64,000 nt of DNA from Thermoleophilia bacterium. Lineage in GTDB: Bacteria; Actinomycetota; Thermoleophilia; Gaiellales; Gaiellaceae. Positions 46,289 through 54,544 of the stretch are shown one piece after another. Position numbers and translations under genes: made by a program. Within the stretch, counting starts at the first letter, position 1. The number at the start of each line of letters is the position of its first letter. Location: the NCBI GenBank assembly GCA_020845695.1, contig JADLFG010000072.1, positions 1 to 64,000 on the forward strand. Direction: 5' to 3'. Below the pieces are notes generated by a model that was not told where the DNA came from, made no database searches, and saw nothing but the letters and a program-made list of their open reading frames with translations.

Positions 46289-47227
46289 TCAGACGTTGAA
46301 GCGGACGTTGAGGACGTCTCCGTCCTCGACCACGTACGTCTTACCCTCGAGCCGCTGGAGGCCGCGGCGGGCAACCTCGGCGCGCGAGCCGCACTCGACG
46401 AGGTCGGCCCAGCGAATCACCTCGCAGCGGATGAAGCCGCGCGCGATGTCCGTGTGGATCGTCGCGGCGGCGTCGAGCGCGGTCTCGCCGTGCCGCAGCG
46501 TCCACGCGCGTGTCTCCTGCTCGCCCGCGGTGAAGAACGAGATCAGATCGAGCGCCGAGAAGAGACGGCGCACGATCCCGTCGAGTGCCGATTCCTCCCC
46601 GTCGCGGAACGCGGCCGCCTCCTCCGGGTCGAGCTCCGCAAGCTCCGCCTCGAGCTTCGCGTCGATCCCGGCGTGACCGTTGACGATCTCGAGCAGCGGC
46701 TTCGTGGTCAGGGGCTCGAGCTCGCGCGGCAGCGCGCCCGGGTAGGCGGAGAGCGGCAGCTCCGCGTCGAGGTGGCCGAGCAGGCGCTCGAGCTCGACGG
46801 CCTCGGCCCGGAGCGCGGGGTCGCCCGACTTCGCCTGCTTCGCGACGCGCTCGAGCCGGCGCTCGACGTGCTCGCGGTCGGCGACGAGCAGCTCCAGCCG
46901 CAGGTTCGCGAGGTCGCGCTCGGGGCTCGCGTTGGGAGAGAAGCCGTCGACGACGGCGAGGATCGCGTCGCACTGGCGGAGGTTGCCGAGCAGCGCCGCA
47001 CCGGTGCCGGGGACGTCGACCACGCGGATCGCGGCGGGCGTGACCTTGCGGGCCGCGACGACCGCCGCCACCCGCGGCAGCCGCTCGTCGCTGATCGCCG
47101 CCATCCCGACGTTCGCCTTGCCGCCGCCGGCATGGCCGTCGGGAGCCGAGGCGGCGCGTGTCAGGGCGCGAAACAGCGTCGTCTTGCCGGCGTTCGGGAG
47201 CCCGACGATCCCGACCTCGAGCGCCAC
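46289..47227 (-). CDS. YchF/Obg-like GTPase, short variant
   Basis: The 312-residue protein has Walker A GLPNAGKTT (9-17) and a C-terminal TGS domain (TAGEQETRAWTLRHG to YVVEDGDVLNVRFNV). The coiled-coil middle is present. Typical YchF has about 360 residues, with a long switch-II segment after the DxxG box (GLVxGAxxGxGLGNxFL). Here DVPGTGAALLGNLRQCDAI (71-88) lacks most of it. The later TKPLLEIVN-GH replaces the usual NxxE-type base-recognition motif. It is probably a divergent paralogue whose nucleotide handling may differ. It is last in an operon with mce and a 75-residue gene. Confidence 0.82.
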   Translation of the reverse strand: MALEVGIVGLPNAGKTTLFRALTRAASAPDGHAGGGKANVGMAAISDERLPRVAAVVAARKVTPAAIRVVDVPGTGAALLGNLRQCDAILAVVDGFSPNASPERDLANLRLELLVADREHVERRLERVAKQAKSGDPALRAEAVELERLLGHLDAELPLSAYPGALPRELEPLTTKPLLEIVNGHAGIDAKLEAELAELDPEEAAAFRDGEESALDGIVRRLFSALDLISFFTAGEQETRAWTLRHGETALDAAATIHTDIARGFIRCEVIRWADLVECGSRAEVARRGLQRLEGKTYVVEDGDVLNVRFNV

Positions 47228-47233
47228 GGCCGG

Positions 47234-47461
47234 CTAGCGGCCGCCGAAGCCGATCTGGCTTCCCCGCGAGAAGCGCTTGAGGTAGCGGACGTGGCCGGCG
47301 ACGATCGTCAGGCGGCCCTCGGCGTCCTCGAGCTCGACGACGCCCCCGTCGCCCGAGCGCAGGTGCCGCTCGAGCCGCTCGGCGTCCTCCAGCACGACCT
47401 CCGTTCGCAGGAGCTGGCCGCCTTCGAAGCCGATCTCGATCCGGACGCGCTCGTCAGCCAC
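47234..47461 (-). CDS. Small conserved hypothetical protein, 75 residues
   Basis: From GTG 47461 the protein reads ADERVRIEIGFEGGQLLRTEV... and ends FSRGSQIGFGGR. It looks like a small beta-rich domain; I cannot place it in a family with certainty. The start overlaps the end of mce by 8 nt, and ychF follows after 6 nt, so it belongs to that operon. The frame continues upstream, but the codons there are the shadow of mce. Confidence 0.7.
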   Translation of the reverse strand: MADERVRIEIGFEGGQLLRTEVVLEDAERLERHLRSGDGGVVELEDAEGRLTIVAGHVRYLKRFSRGSQIGFGGR

Positions 47462-47858
47462 GGCCAACCACCTCGACGAGGACGCCCTGGAGCGACTCGG
47501 GGTGCACGAAGGCGACCTCGTGCCCGCCGAGGCCGCGCCGCGGCTCGGAGTCGACGAGACGCGCGCCCTGGCGCTCGAGCTCCGTGAGCGCGCCGGCAAC
47601 GTCGTCCACCTCGAGCGCGAGGTGATGCAGGCCGGGCCCGCGGGCGGCCAGGAAGCGAGCCACCCCGGACTCGGTGTCGAGTGGGCAGATCAGCTCCAGC
47701 CTCGCGTCCCCGGCTCGCAGCAGCGCGGCCTCGACCCCCTGTCCCTCGAGCGTCTCCCTGACCTCCACGGTGGCTCCGAGCAGCCGCTCGTAGGTCTCGA
47801 GCGCGGCATCGAGGTCGGACACGACCATCGCCACGTGGTCGACGGTGCGGATCTCCAT
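47454..47858 (-). CDS. mce: Methylmalonyl-CoA epimerase (VOC/glyoxalase fold)
   Basis: The 134-residue metalloenzyme has the paired VOC modules. Metal and catalytic residues lie in DHVAMVV (His8), GLHHLALEVDD and GVLVEVV near the C-terminus. It interconverts (R)- and (S)-methylmalonyl-CoA in propionate and odd-chain or branched-chain catabolism. This would fit a branched-chain oxoacid dehydrogenase elsewhere in the window. ATG 47858 follows TAGGAT (47870-47865) by 6 nt, a leaderless layout. Confidence 0.88.
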   Translation of the reverse strand: MEIRTVDHVAMVVSDLDAALETYERLLGATVEVRETLEGQGVEAALLRAGDARLELICPLDTESGVARFLAARGPGLHHLALEVDDVAGALTELERQGARLVDSEPRRGLGGHEVAFVHPESLQGVLVEVVGRG

Positions 47859-47864
47859 ACCGCG

Positions 47865-47870
47865 ATCCTA
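47865..47870 (-). promoter_or_regulatory. -10 hexamer TAGGAT for leaderless mce operon
   Basis: TAGGAT ends 6 nt before ATG 47858. The same hexamer serves nuoA with a 7-nt gap. Confidence 0.55.
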
Positions 47871-47888
47871 GCGGGCGGCGGGGGATTG

Positions 47889-49412
47889 CTACTCGGGGAC
47901 GGTGACCGCGCGGGGGGTACCGACGGTCTCGGAGGCGTCCGACTCGGGCGCGACCCCGGCGAGGAGCTCGTCCAGCTCGGGTCGCCCGAGCGTCTCCTTC
48001 TCGAGCAGCGCTGCCGCCAGGCGATCGAGGACGGCGCGGTGCTTGCCGATCAGGCGCTTCGCCTCCTCGTAGGCGGAGTCGGTGAGTCGCGCCTGCTCGT
48101 CGTCGCGCAGCCGCTTCGTCTGCTCCGAGAGCGCGTAGTTGTCCGCGCGCATCGTCCGGGACGTGATCTCGTCGCCCATCCCGAACTCGAAGATCATCGC
48201 CCGCGCGATCTCGGTCGCCCGCTCGAGGTCGTTCGCGGCCCCGTTCGTGATCCGCCCGAACACGACCTGCTCCGCCGCGCGGCCGCCGAGCAGCACCGAG
48301 AGGAGATCGAACAGCTCCTCCTTCGTGTGGAGGTAGCGGTCCTCCTGCGGCGTGTTGAGGGTGTAGCCGAGCGCGCGGCCGCGCGACACGATCGTCACCT
48401 TCTGGACGGGCTGCGGCTCGCCGACCAGGTGCGACATGAGGGCGTGGCCCGCCTCGTGGTAGGCGAGAATCCGCTTCTCCTTCTCCGTCACGACCCGCCG
48501 CTGCTGGAGCCCGGCGACGACCCGCTCGAGCGCCGAGTCGAAGTCGACCTGGGCGACCCGCTCGCGCCCCGCCCGCGCGGCGCAGATCGCCGCCTCGTTG
48601 CAGATGTTGGCCAGGTCGGCCCCGGTCAGCCCCGAGGTCTGCCTCGCGACCGTATTCAGATCGACGTCCGCCGCGAGCGGCTTGCCCCTGGTGTGGACGC
48701 CGAGAATCGACTCGCGGCCGGCGAGATCCGGTGCGGACACGAGCACCTGGCGGTCGAACCGCCCAGGCCTGAGCAGCGCCGGGTCGAGATCCTCGAGCCG
48801 GTTCGAGGCCCCGATCACGACGACTTGGCCGGCGTCGGAGAAGCCGTCGAGCTCGACGAGGAGCTGGTTCAGCGTCTGGTCGTGCTCGCGGTTGAAGGCG
48901 TGGCCCGAGCGTCGCATGCCGACGGCGTCGAGCTCGTCGATGAAGACGATTGCCGGCTGGTTCTTGCGGGCGGTCGCGAAGAGGTTCCGGATGCGGGCGG
49001 CGCCGAGGCCGGCGAACATCTCGACGAACGCGGCCGCACTCTGGGAGTAGAAGCTCGCCCCGGACGCGTGCGCGACGGCCTTCGCGAGCAGGGTCTTGCC
49101 GGTGCCGGGGGGGCCGTAGAGCAGGATGCCCTTGGGCACGCGCGCGCCGAGCGCCGCAAAACGGCGGGGGTCGAGCAGAAAGTCGACGACCTCCTGGAGC
49201 TCCGCGGCGGCCTCGTCGACGCCGCCGACGTCGTCCCACGTGATCGAGGACTTCGACGTCGGCTCGACCACCTTGGGCCGGATCCGCGGCATGAGCTGGA
49301 GCGTCCGCCAGAGCAGGAAGACGAGCGCGCCGAAGAAGACGAGCGGCAGCCAGGTGAGGATGCCGTTCTGGAAGTCGTCGAACCAGCCCGCGAGTAGCAC
49401 CGCTCCTGTCAT
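47889..49412 (-). CDS. ftsH: FtsH-family AAA+ zinc metalloprotease, short single-helix form
   Basis: The 507-residue protein has one N-terminal membrane helix (about 18-41, ILTWLPLVFFGALVFLLW). The AAA module has Walker A GPPGTGKT (100-107), Walker B IVFIDE (155-160) and arginine fingers (PGRFDR). The M41 protease domain has HEAGH (319-323). Standard FtsH (about 610-650 residues) has two helices around a periplasmic domain; here the first helix and that domain are missing. The pore loop is MFAGLG instead of MFVGVG. It would degrade membrane or cytosolic proteins. Confidence 0.92.
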   Translation of the reverse strand: MTGAVLLAGWFDDFQNGILTWLPLVFFGALVFLLWRTLQLMPRIRPKVVEPTSKSSITWDDVGGVDEAAAELQEVVDFLLDPRRFAALGARVPKGILLYGPPGTGKTLLAKAVAHASGASFYSQSAAAFVEMFAGLGAARIRNLFATARKNQPAIVFIDELDAVGMRRSGHAFNREHDQTLNQLLVELDGFSDAGQVVVIGASNRLEDLDPALLRPGRFDRQVLVSAPDLAGRESILGVHTRGKPLAADVDLNTVARQTSGLTGADLANICNEAAICAARAGRERVAQVDFDSALERVVAGLQQRRVVTEKEKRILAYHEAGHALMSHLVGEPQPVQKVTIVSRGRALGYTLNTPQEDRYLHTKEELFDLLSVLLGGRAAEQVVFGRITNGAANDLERATEIARAMIFEFGMGDEITSRTMRADNYALSEQTKRLRDDEQARLTDSAYEEAKRLIGKHRAVLDRLAAALLEKETLGRPELDELLAGVAPESDASETVGTPRAVTVPE

Positions 49413-49442
49413 CGGCCGGCGAGGCCGAAACCTGTAGCGCCG

Positions 49443-50225
49443 CTAGCCGGGAGGGGCCTCGAGTCGCAGGCACTCCTCGAGCGCAGCCCGTGCGACCTCG
49501 AGCTGCTCAGGGGCCGGCTCCGCGGTCAGGAGTCGGCTTTGCAGGGTCGTCCCCGGCCAGGCGAGCGCGCGGGCGAGCGGTCGGTCCGGATGGCGAAGCG
49601 CCCACCCGTACAGCTCCCCAGCGGCCGCAAGCGCACCTGCCCCGCCGAGCGTACGAGCCGCAGCGCGGCCTCCGGCCGTGCGCGCGAGCTTGCCGGCGAG
49701 GACGTTCCCGGCCGCGGTCAGGACCAGGAGCGGGGCCAGCATGTGCGAGCCGCAGCGCTCGTGCTCTCGCGGCCTGGGCTCGCCATGCTCGTAGCTCCCG
49801 ATCGCGATGTGCTCGGCGCCGTGGTAGGCGGCCACGTCGGTCCCCCGGAGCGCGACGCTCGCGGGGACGAGCGTCAGGAGCACCGCGAACGCCTCCTGGG
49901 CGCCCGCCGAGAGGCCGCTCGAGCGCAGGCCGCGGACGACCGCGGTCGTCCCCGCGAAGGCGGCGAGCACGCGCACCTGCGCGAATGGCAGCTCGGCGGC
50001 CGGCAGCGCCCTGCGCACCTCGGGTAGGAGCGCGAGCACCTCGGCGACCCGGGCCGGAACACGCAGGAGGGGCGAGCGGACCTCCGCCGAGCGGATCGCC
50101 TTGCGTCCGGAGGCGAGCTCGAGCCGGCCGTCGGCAAGCCGGACCGCGCAGGCCCAGTGGCCGGGGCCGTGCACGAGCACCCCGTTGGCGAGCGCCATCC
50201 CGCCGAGGCGGACGGGCTCGGTCAT
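49443..50225 (-). CDS. DUF1385 membrane protein
   Basis: The 260-residue protein has the DUF1385 signature AYHGAEHIAIGSYEHGEP, preceded and followed by hydrophobic segments (FAVLLTLVPASVAL, LAPLLVLTAAGNVLAG). A pair of conserved His and Glu residues (GAEH) suggests metal binding. Family function is unknown. It is shorter than typical members and has an extra 80-residue N-terminal domain with an actin-like motif absent. The ATG overlaps the upstream M20 gene stop. Confidence 0.8.
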   Translation of the reverse strand: MTEPVRLGGMALANGVLVHGPGHWACAVRLADGRLELASGRKAIRSAEVRSPLLRVPARVAEVLALLPEVRRALPAAELPFAQVRVLAAFAGTTAVVRGLRSSGLSAGAQEAFAVLLTLVPASVALRGTDVAAYHGAEHIAIGSYEHGEPRPREHERCGSHMLAPLLVLTAAGNVLAGKLARTAGGRAAARTLGGAGALAAAGELYGWALRHPDRPLARALAWPGTTLQSRLLTAEPAPEQLEVARAALEECLRLEAPPG

Positions 50226-51523
50226 CCGACGAGCTCCCGCGCGACGTGCAGGAGACAGCGGGTCCCCAGCTCGAGGTCGTCCACGGGCACGCGCTCGTCC
50301 GCCGAGTGCACGAGCGAGGCGGCGAGATCGGCCGCCATCGCCCGCATGGGGAAGAAGCCGTACGCGACCGTCCCGAACGCCTCTCGCAGGAAGTGGCTGT
50401 CCGTGAAGCCAGCGAGCAGCACCGGCACGACGGTGGCGCCCGGGTCCTCGGCAGCCACGAACGAGGCGAGCGCGTCCCAGAGCGGCGTCTCGAACGGCGA
50501 GCGACTGCCGCCGACGCGCTCGAGCCACTCGAGCTCGTAGCCGCCGTCGGGAAGCGCAGCCCGGATCACCGCTCCCGCGCCGGACTGGGTCTCGCCGGGC
50601 AGGAGCCGGCAGTCGCAGACGACCTCGCAGCTCCCGGGGATCACGTTCTCGCGGTCCGACGCTCGGATCTGCGTCGGCGACACGGTCGTGCGTAGCATCG
50701 GCTCCAGCATCGCGCGGGAGCCCGGCGCTACCTCGGCGAGACGCCCGAGCGCGCGGTCGGGCTCCGGGACGGAGCCGAGCACGGCCTCGAGGAAGGCCGC
50801 CGTCTCCGGCAGGAGCGTGATCGGCGTCTCGAGCTGGTCGAGCCGATCGATCAGCCGCGCGGCCTTCACGAGCGCGTTGTCGCCCACGGCGGGCATCGAC
50901 GCGTGGCCGCTGCGGCCGAAGACGCGCAGCCGAAACGGCGAGATGGCCTTCTCCGACGTCGCGCACAGGTAGAGGGTCTTGCCGCCGAGCTCGATCCGGT
51001 CGCCGCCGCCCTCGTTGACGCACCAGGCCGCGCGGACCGCCTCCGGATGCTCCGAGCAGAGCCACGAGAGGCCGAAGCCTTCCCCGACTTCCTCGTCGGC
51101 GGTGGCGGCAAAGATCACGTCCCCGGTAGGCTCGAATCCCTCCCGCGCGAGCGTCGCGAGCGCGACGGCGGACGCGGCGACCTGCCCCTTCATGTCGAGC
51201 GCCCCCCGGCCCCAGACCTGCCCGTCGCGCAGCTCGCCCGACCAGGGATCGACCGACCATTCGGCCCGGTCGGCGGGCACCGTGTCCGTGTGCGAGAGGA
51301 AGAGCAGCCGCGGCGCGGCGGGGTCGCGGCCGGGGATCCGCGCAACGAGGTTCGCCCGCGCCGGGTCCCTCGCGTAGAGACGGCACTCCACTCCCACCCG
51401 CTCGAGCTGGGCTCGCAGGAGCTCCGCCGCCCGCGTCTCGTTGCCCGGCGGGTTGACCGTGTCGAGCCGCAAGAGCTCGCGGAGGAGCGCGGTCACCTCG
51501 TCGCGCAGCGAGATCACGGCCAT
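50222..51523 (-). CDS. M20-family metallopeptidase (ArgE/DapE/CPG2 type)
   Basis: The 433-residue enzyme has the two-zinc site of M20: His78 and Asp80 (SHTDT), Asp110 (DMKG), Glu144/Glu145 (ADEEVGEG) and a C-terminal histidine (TDSHFL). The dimerisation lid domain lies at about 190-310 (FGRSGHASMPAVGDNA). Members deacylate N-acyl amino acids or cut dipeptides; specificity is unclear. ATG 51523 lies 6 nt behind TATGCT (51535-51530), only 21 nt from the divergent rarA start. Confidence 0.9.
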   Translation of the reverse strand: MAVISLRDEVTALLRELLRLDTVNPPGNETRAAELLRAQLERVGVECRLYARDPARANLVARIPGRDPAAPRLLFLSHTDTVPADRAEWSVDPWSGELRDGQVWGRGALDMKGQVAASAVALATLAREGFEPTGDVIFAATADEEVGEGFGLSWLCSEHPEAVRAAWCVNEGGGDRIELGGKTLYLCATSEKAISPFRLRVFGRSGHASMPAVGDNALVKAARLIDRLDQLETPITLLPETAAFLEAVLGSVPEPDRALGRLAEVAPGSRAMLEPMLRTTVSPTQIRASDRENVIPGSCEVVCDCRLLPGETQSGAGAVIRAALPDGGYELEWLERVGGSRSPFETPLWDALASFVAAEDPGATVVPVLLAGFTDSHFLREAFGTVAYGFFPMRAMAADLAASLVHSADERVPVDDLELGTRCLLHVARELVG

Positions 51524-51529
51524 CGAGTC

Positions 51530-51537
51530 AGCATACT
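51530..51537. promoter_or_regulatory. Overlapping back-to-back -10 hexamers of a 21-bp bidirectional promoter
   Basis: Minus-strand TATGCT (51535-51530) ends 6 nt before the M20 ATG. Plus-strand CATACT (51532-51537) ends 7 nt before the rarA ATG. The two hexamers share four bases. Confidence 0.5.
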
Positions 51538-51544
51538 TCGAGCG

Positions 51545-52780
51545 ATGAGCGACCTGTTCTCGGACGCGGCCGCCGGGCGGCTGGCGGGGCTCGCCCCCCT
51601 CGCGAGCCGGCTGCGCCCGGCCACGCTCGCCGAGCTGGTCGGCCAGCAGCAGGTAGCCGGGCCCGGGTCGGCGCTCGCGCTCGCGATCGCCGAGGACCGC
51701 GTGCCCTCCTGCGTCTTCTTCGGCCCGCCCGGCAGCGGGAAGACGACGCTCGCGCGGATCGTCGCCTCCGCGACGGGCGCGGTCTTCGAGGAGCTCTCGG
51801 CGGTCTCCGCGACCGTGGCCGACGTGCGCGGGGTGCTCGGCCGCGCCCGGGAGCGACTCGGGGCCGATGGCCGCCGGACGATCCTGTTCCTCGACGAGAT
51901 CCACCGCTTCAACAAGGCGCAGCAGGACGCGCTCCTGCCCGCTGTCGAGGAGGGCGTGGTCGTGCTGATCGGGGCGACAACGGAGAACCCCTACTACGAG
52001 GTCAACGCGGCGCTGCTCTCCCGCTGCCAGGTGTACGAGCTCGAGCCTCTGTCGGCCGAGGAGATCGCCACGATCGCCCGCCGCGGGGCCGCCGAGCTCG
52101 GGCTCGAGCTGTCCGCTGGACTCGCGGCGCTCGTCGCGCAACGAGCCGGCGGCGACGCGAGGGCCGCCCTGAACATCGTCGAGCTCGCCGTCCGGACCGC
52201 CGGAGCCGCGAGCGGGCCCCTCGAGGAGCGCCACGTGGAGGACGCCGCGCGCAAGCGCCCGCTCGTCTACGACAAGTCCGGCGGTGCCCACTACGACTTC
52301 GCGTCGGCGTTCATCAAGTCCCTGCGCGGCTCCGACCCCGACGCGGCCGTCTACTACCTGGCGGTGATGCTCGAGGCCGGCGAGGACCCACGTTTCCTGG
52401 CCCGGCGGATGATTGTGCTCGCCTCCGAGGACATCGGCAACGCCGACCCGCAGGCGCTCGTCGTCGCGGTCGCGGCGGCCCACGCGCTCGAGCACGTCGG
52501 CCTGCCGGAGGCCCGCCTCAACCTCGCCCAAGCCGCCCTCTATCTCGCCCGGGCGCCGAAGTCGAACGCGGTTCTGCGAGCGCTGTCGGCCGCCGCGGCG
52601 GACGTGCGCGAGCAGGGCGCCCTGCGCCCACCGCCGTCCCTGCGCGACGCGCACCACCCCGGCTCGCGCCGGCTCGGGCGCGGGCAGGGGTACGTGTATC
52701 CCCACGACGACCCCCGCGGCTTCGACATCGACCACCTGCCCGAGCGGCTCCGCGGGCGCGTCTACTACGATCCCCGCTGA
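51545..52780 (+). CDS. rarA: Replication-associated recombination AAA+ ATPase RarA (MgsA)
   Basis: The 411-residue clamp-loader-like ATPase has Walker A GPPGSGKT (60-67), DEIH (117-120), sensor 1 GATTEN and the C-terminal tetramerisation domain (YDKSGGAHYDFASAFIKSLRGSDPDAA...). It acts at stalled replication forks. The protein starts directly with MSDLFSD. The mRNA is probably leaderless. tRNA-Phe follows 34 nt after its stop. Confidence 0.93.
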   Translation: MSDLFSDAAAGRLAGLAPLASRLRPATLAELVGQQQVAGPGSALALAIAEDRVPSCVFFGPPGSGKTTLARIVASATGAVFEELSAVSATVADVRGVLGRARERLGADGRRTILFLDEIHRFNKAQQDALLPAVEEGVVVLIGATTENPYYEVNAALLSRCQVYELEPLSAEEIATIARRGAAELGLELSAGLAALVAQRAGGDARAALNIVELAVRTAGAASGPLEERHVEDAARKRPLVYDKSGGAHYDFASAFIKSLRGSDPDAAVYYLAVMLEAGEDPRFLARRMIVLASEDIGNADPQALVVAVAAAHALEHVGLPEARLNLAQAALYLARAPKSNAVLRALSAAAADVREQGALRPPPSLRDAHHPGSRRLGRGQGYVYPHDDPRGFDIDHLPERLRGRVYYDPR

Positions 52781-52798
52781 GCGGGAGGCCGGCGCCGC

Positions 52799-52804
52799 TA
52801 CACT
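52799..52804 (+). promoter_or_regulatory. -10 hexamer TACACT for tRNA-Phe
   Basis: TACACT ends 10 nt before the tRNA 5' end. It probably also serves the EamA gene 3 nt behind the tRNA. Confidence 0.55.
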
Positions 52805-52814
52805 TGCTCCGCTC

Positions 52815-52887
52815 GGCGAGGTAGCTCAGCTGGTAGAGCACGCGGCTGAAAACCGCGGTGTCGCCGGTTCAAGTCCGGCCCTCGCCA
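52815..52887 (+). tRNA. tRNA-Phe (anticodon GAA)
   Basis: This 73-nt cloverleaf has acceptor GGCGAGG/CCTCGCC, anticodon stem CGCGG/CCGCG with loop CTGAAAA, and a T-loop TTCAAGT between GCCGG and CCGGC. The discriminator is A and CCA is not encoded. Confidence 0.97.
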
Positions 52888-52890
52888 CTC

Positions 52891-53727
52891 TTGCCCCCGG
52901 TCCTCCTGGTCCTCGCGGCAATCGCGTCCGTCCAGTTCGGCGCCGCGCTGGCCGCGACGCTCTTCTCCGAGATCGGCCCCGGCGGGGCGGTCTTCCTGCG
53001 GGTCGCGATCGCCGCGGTTGCGCTGGCCGCCCTCTGGCGGCCCCGCCTCCGCGGGCGGAGCCGCTCCGAGCTCGCGCTCGCGGCGGCGTTCGGCCTCGTG
53101 CTGGCTGCGATGAACCTCCTCTTCTACCTCGCGCTCGACCGCCTTGCGCTCGGCATCGCGGTCGTGCTCGAGTTCGTCGGCCCGCTTGCAGTCGCGGTGG
53201 CGACCTCGAGGCGGCGGCTCGATCTCGCCTGGGTCGCGATCGCCGGGACGGGGATCGCCCTCCTCGCGGCCGGCGACGTCGGCCGGCTCGACGGACTCGG
53301 TGTCGTCTTCGCGCTCGGCGCCGGCTGCTGCTGGGGCGCGTACATCCTGCTCGCGCGCGGGCTCGGTCGGGCGTTTCCCGGAGGGCAGGGGCTGGCCCTC
53401 GCCCTGATCGTCGCCGCGTTCCTGCTCCTACCCGCAGGGCTCCTCTCCGGCGGCGGCGGCCTGCTCGCCCCGGAGGTGCTCGGCGTGGGCGCGACCGTGG
53501 CGTTGCTCTCCTCGGCGATCCCCTACTCGCTCGAGCTGGAGGCGCTCCGGCGGCTGCGAACCGCCGTGTTCGGCGTGCTGATGAGCCTCGAGCCGGCGGT
53601 CGCGGCCGTGGCCGGGCTCGCGGTGCTCGGGCAGCGGCTCACCTCGGCCGAGATCGCCGCGGTCGGGCTCGTCGTCGCGGCCAGCGCCGGCATCTCCTGG
53701 GCCGACCGGACTGCCGTGCTCGACTGA
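52891..53727 (+). CDS. EamA/DMT-family transporter
   Basis: The 278-residue protein is very hydrophobic, with about ten helices in two EamA repeats (each containing a PLAVAVAT- or AVAAVAGL-like helix). The family exports metabolites such as amino acids. TTG 52891 begins three bases after the tRNA-Phe discriminator. Any upstream start would lie within the tRNA. No Shine-Dalgarno is possible, so the mRNA is probably released by tRNA 3' processing with a 3-nt leader (inference). It converges on the SAM-hydrolase gene with one base between. Confidence 0.87.
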   Translation: MPPVLLVLAAIASVQFGAALAATLFSEIGPGGAVFLRVAIAAVALAALWRPRLRGRSRSELALAAAFGLVLAAMNLLFYLALDRLALGIAVVLEFVGPLAVAVATSRRRLDLAWVAIAGTGIALLAAGDVGRLDGLGVVFALGAGCCWGAYILLARGLGRAFPGGQGLALALIVAAFLLLPAGLLSGGGGLLAPEVLGVGATVALLSSAIPYSLELEALRRLRTAVFGVLMSLEPAVAAVAGLAVLGQRLTSAEIAAVGLVVAASAGISWADRTAVLD

Positions 53728-53728
53728 C

Positions 53729-54544
53729 TCAGCGCCGGGGCCGGCGGAGCGTCGCCTCCTGGCCGGCGACGGCCGCGACCAGGCGCGCGGCGCTGCCGCG
53801 GTTCACGGCCAGCGCGACGCTTCCCGCCGAGTCTTCGTAGACGATCATCCCGCCGGGACGCACGTCGGCGTAGGTGCGCGCGACGAGCGCCGAGTAGCGC
53901 CGGCCGGCTACCTCCACCTCGATCTCCTCCCCGGTGGCGATCCCGGCCTGCTCGAGCGCCGCCCGGCACGCGTTCAGGCGCACGTTCCCGAACCGGTCGA
54001 CCGCGAGCACGCTCGCCTGGATCCGTCCCTCGTCGACCTTCGGCGCGCTCAGCTCGAGCCTGACCAGGCCACCGGGGTCGATCCGCGGGCCGAGCTCCGC
54101 GAGCGCGACGCCCCGGGCGAGGTGGGCGGCGGCGGGCGCGAACACGTCGCGGCCGTGGAACGTGGAGGAGATCGGCTCGAGCATGAACCGGCGCTCGGTG
54201 AGCTCGACCGCCTCGACGACGCCGCCGAGGCGGTCGGCGGCGAGGGTGAGCAGGCCGTTGTCGGGGCCGACGTAGAGCCGCCCGTCGTCACCCCGGAAGG
54301 CGAGCGGCCGCCGCGCTCCGCCCACCCCGGGATCGACAATCCCGAGGTGGACGCCGACCGGCATGAACGGCAGCGAGTCGGCGAGCGCGACCGCGCCCTG
54401 GAGCACCTGCTGGGGAGCGATCCCGTGCGTGATGTCGATCACCGTGGTGCCGGGGGCGATCCGCGCGATCACGCCGCGGCAGACGCCGGCGAAGCCGTCC
54501 TCGAGCCCGAAGTCGCTCAGCAGGGTGACGACCGGAGGCGCGAT
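53729..54544 (-). CDS. SAM hydrolase / SAM-dependent halogenase family (DUF62), probable ATC start
   Basis: The family cleaves S-adenosylmethionine with water (or halide) to adenosine and methionine. The N-terminal signature LLSDFGLEDGFAGVCRGVIARI is encoded upstream of the first GTG (54472), so a start there would remove the conserved Asp of SDFG. Reading back, the frame reaches TAG at 54554-54556 with no ATG, GTG or TTG between. ATC 54544 lies exactly 6 nt behind TAGGCT (54556-54551), the leaderless geometry seen elsewhere here. From it the protein has 271 residues, normal for the family. It overlaps hemD by 28 nt. Confidence 0.85.
   Translation of the reverse strand: MAPPVVTLLSDFGLEDGFAGVCRGVIARIAPGTTVIDITHGIAPQQVLQGAVALADSLPFMPVGVHLGIVDPGVGGARRPLAFRGDDGRLYVGPDNGLLTLAADRLGGVVEAVELTERRFMLEPISSTFHGRDVFAPAAAHLARGVALAELGPRIDPGGLVRLELSAPKVDEGRIQASVLAVDRFGNVRLNACRAALEQAGIATGEEIEVEVAGRRYSALVARTYADVRPGGMIVYEDSAGSVALAVNRGSAARLVAAVAGQEATLRRPRR

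Noticed and set aside
46454..49397. Long plus-strand frames opposite ychF, mce and ftsH
   Set aside because: They are shadows of real minus-strand genes, with biased composition and no recognisable domain.
49443..51386. One 647-codon frame spanning DUF1385 and M20 genes
   Set aside because: Only its last 260 codons are DUF1385; the upstream part is the wrong frame of the M20 gene.
52773..52785. CCCGC-TGA-GCGGG hairpin at the rarA stop as terminator
   Set aside because: It has a five-base stem and no T-run; too weak to call.
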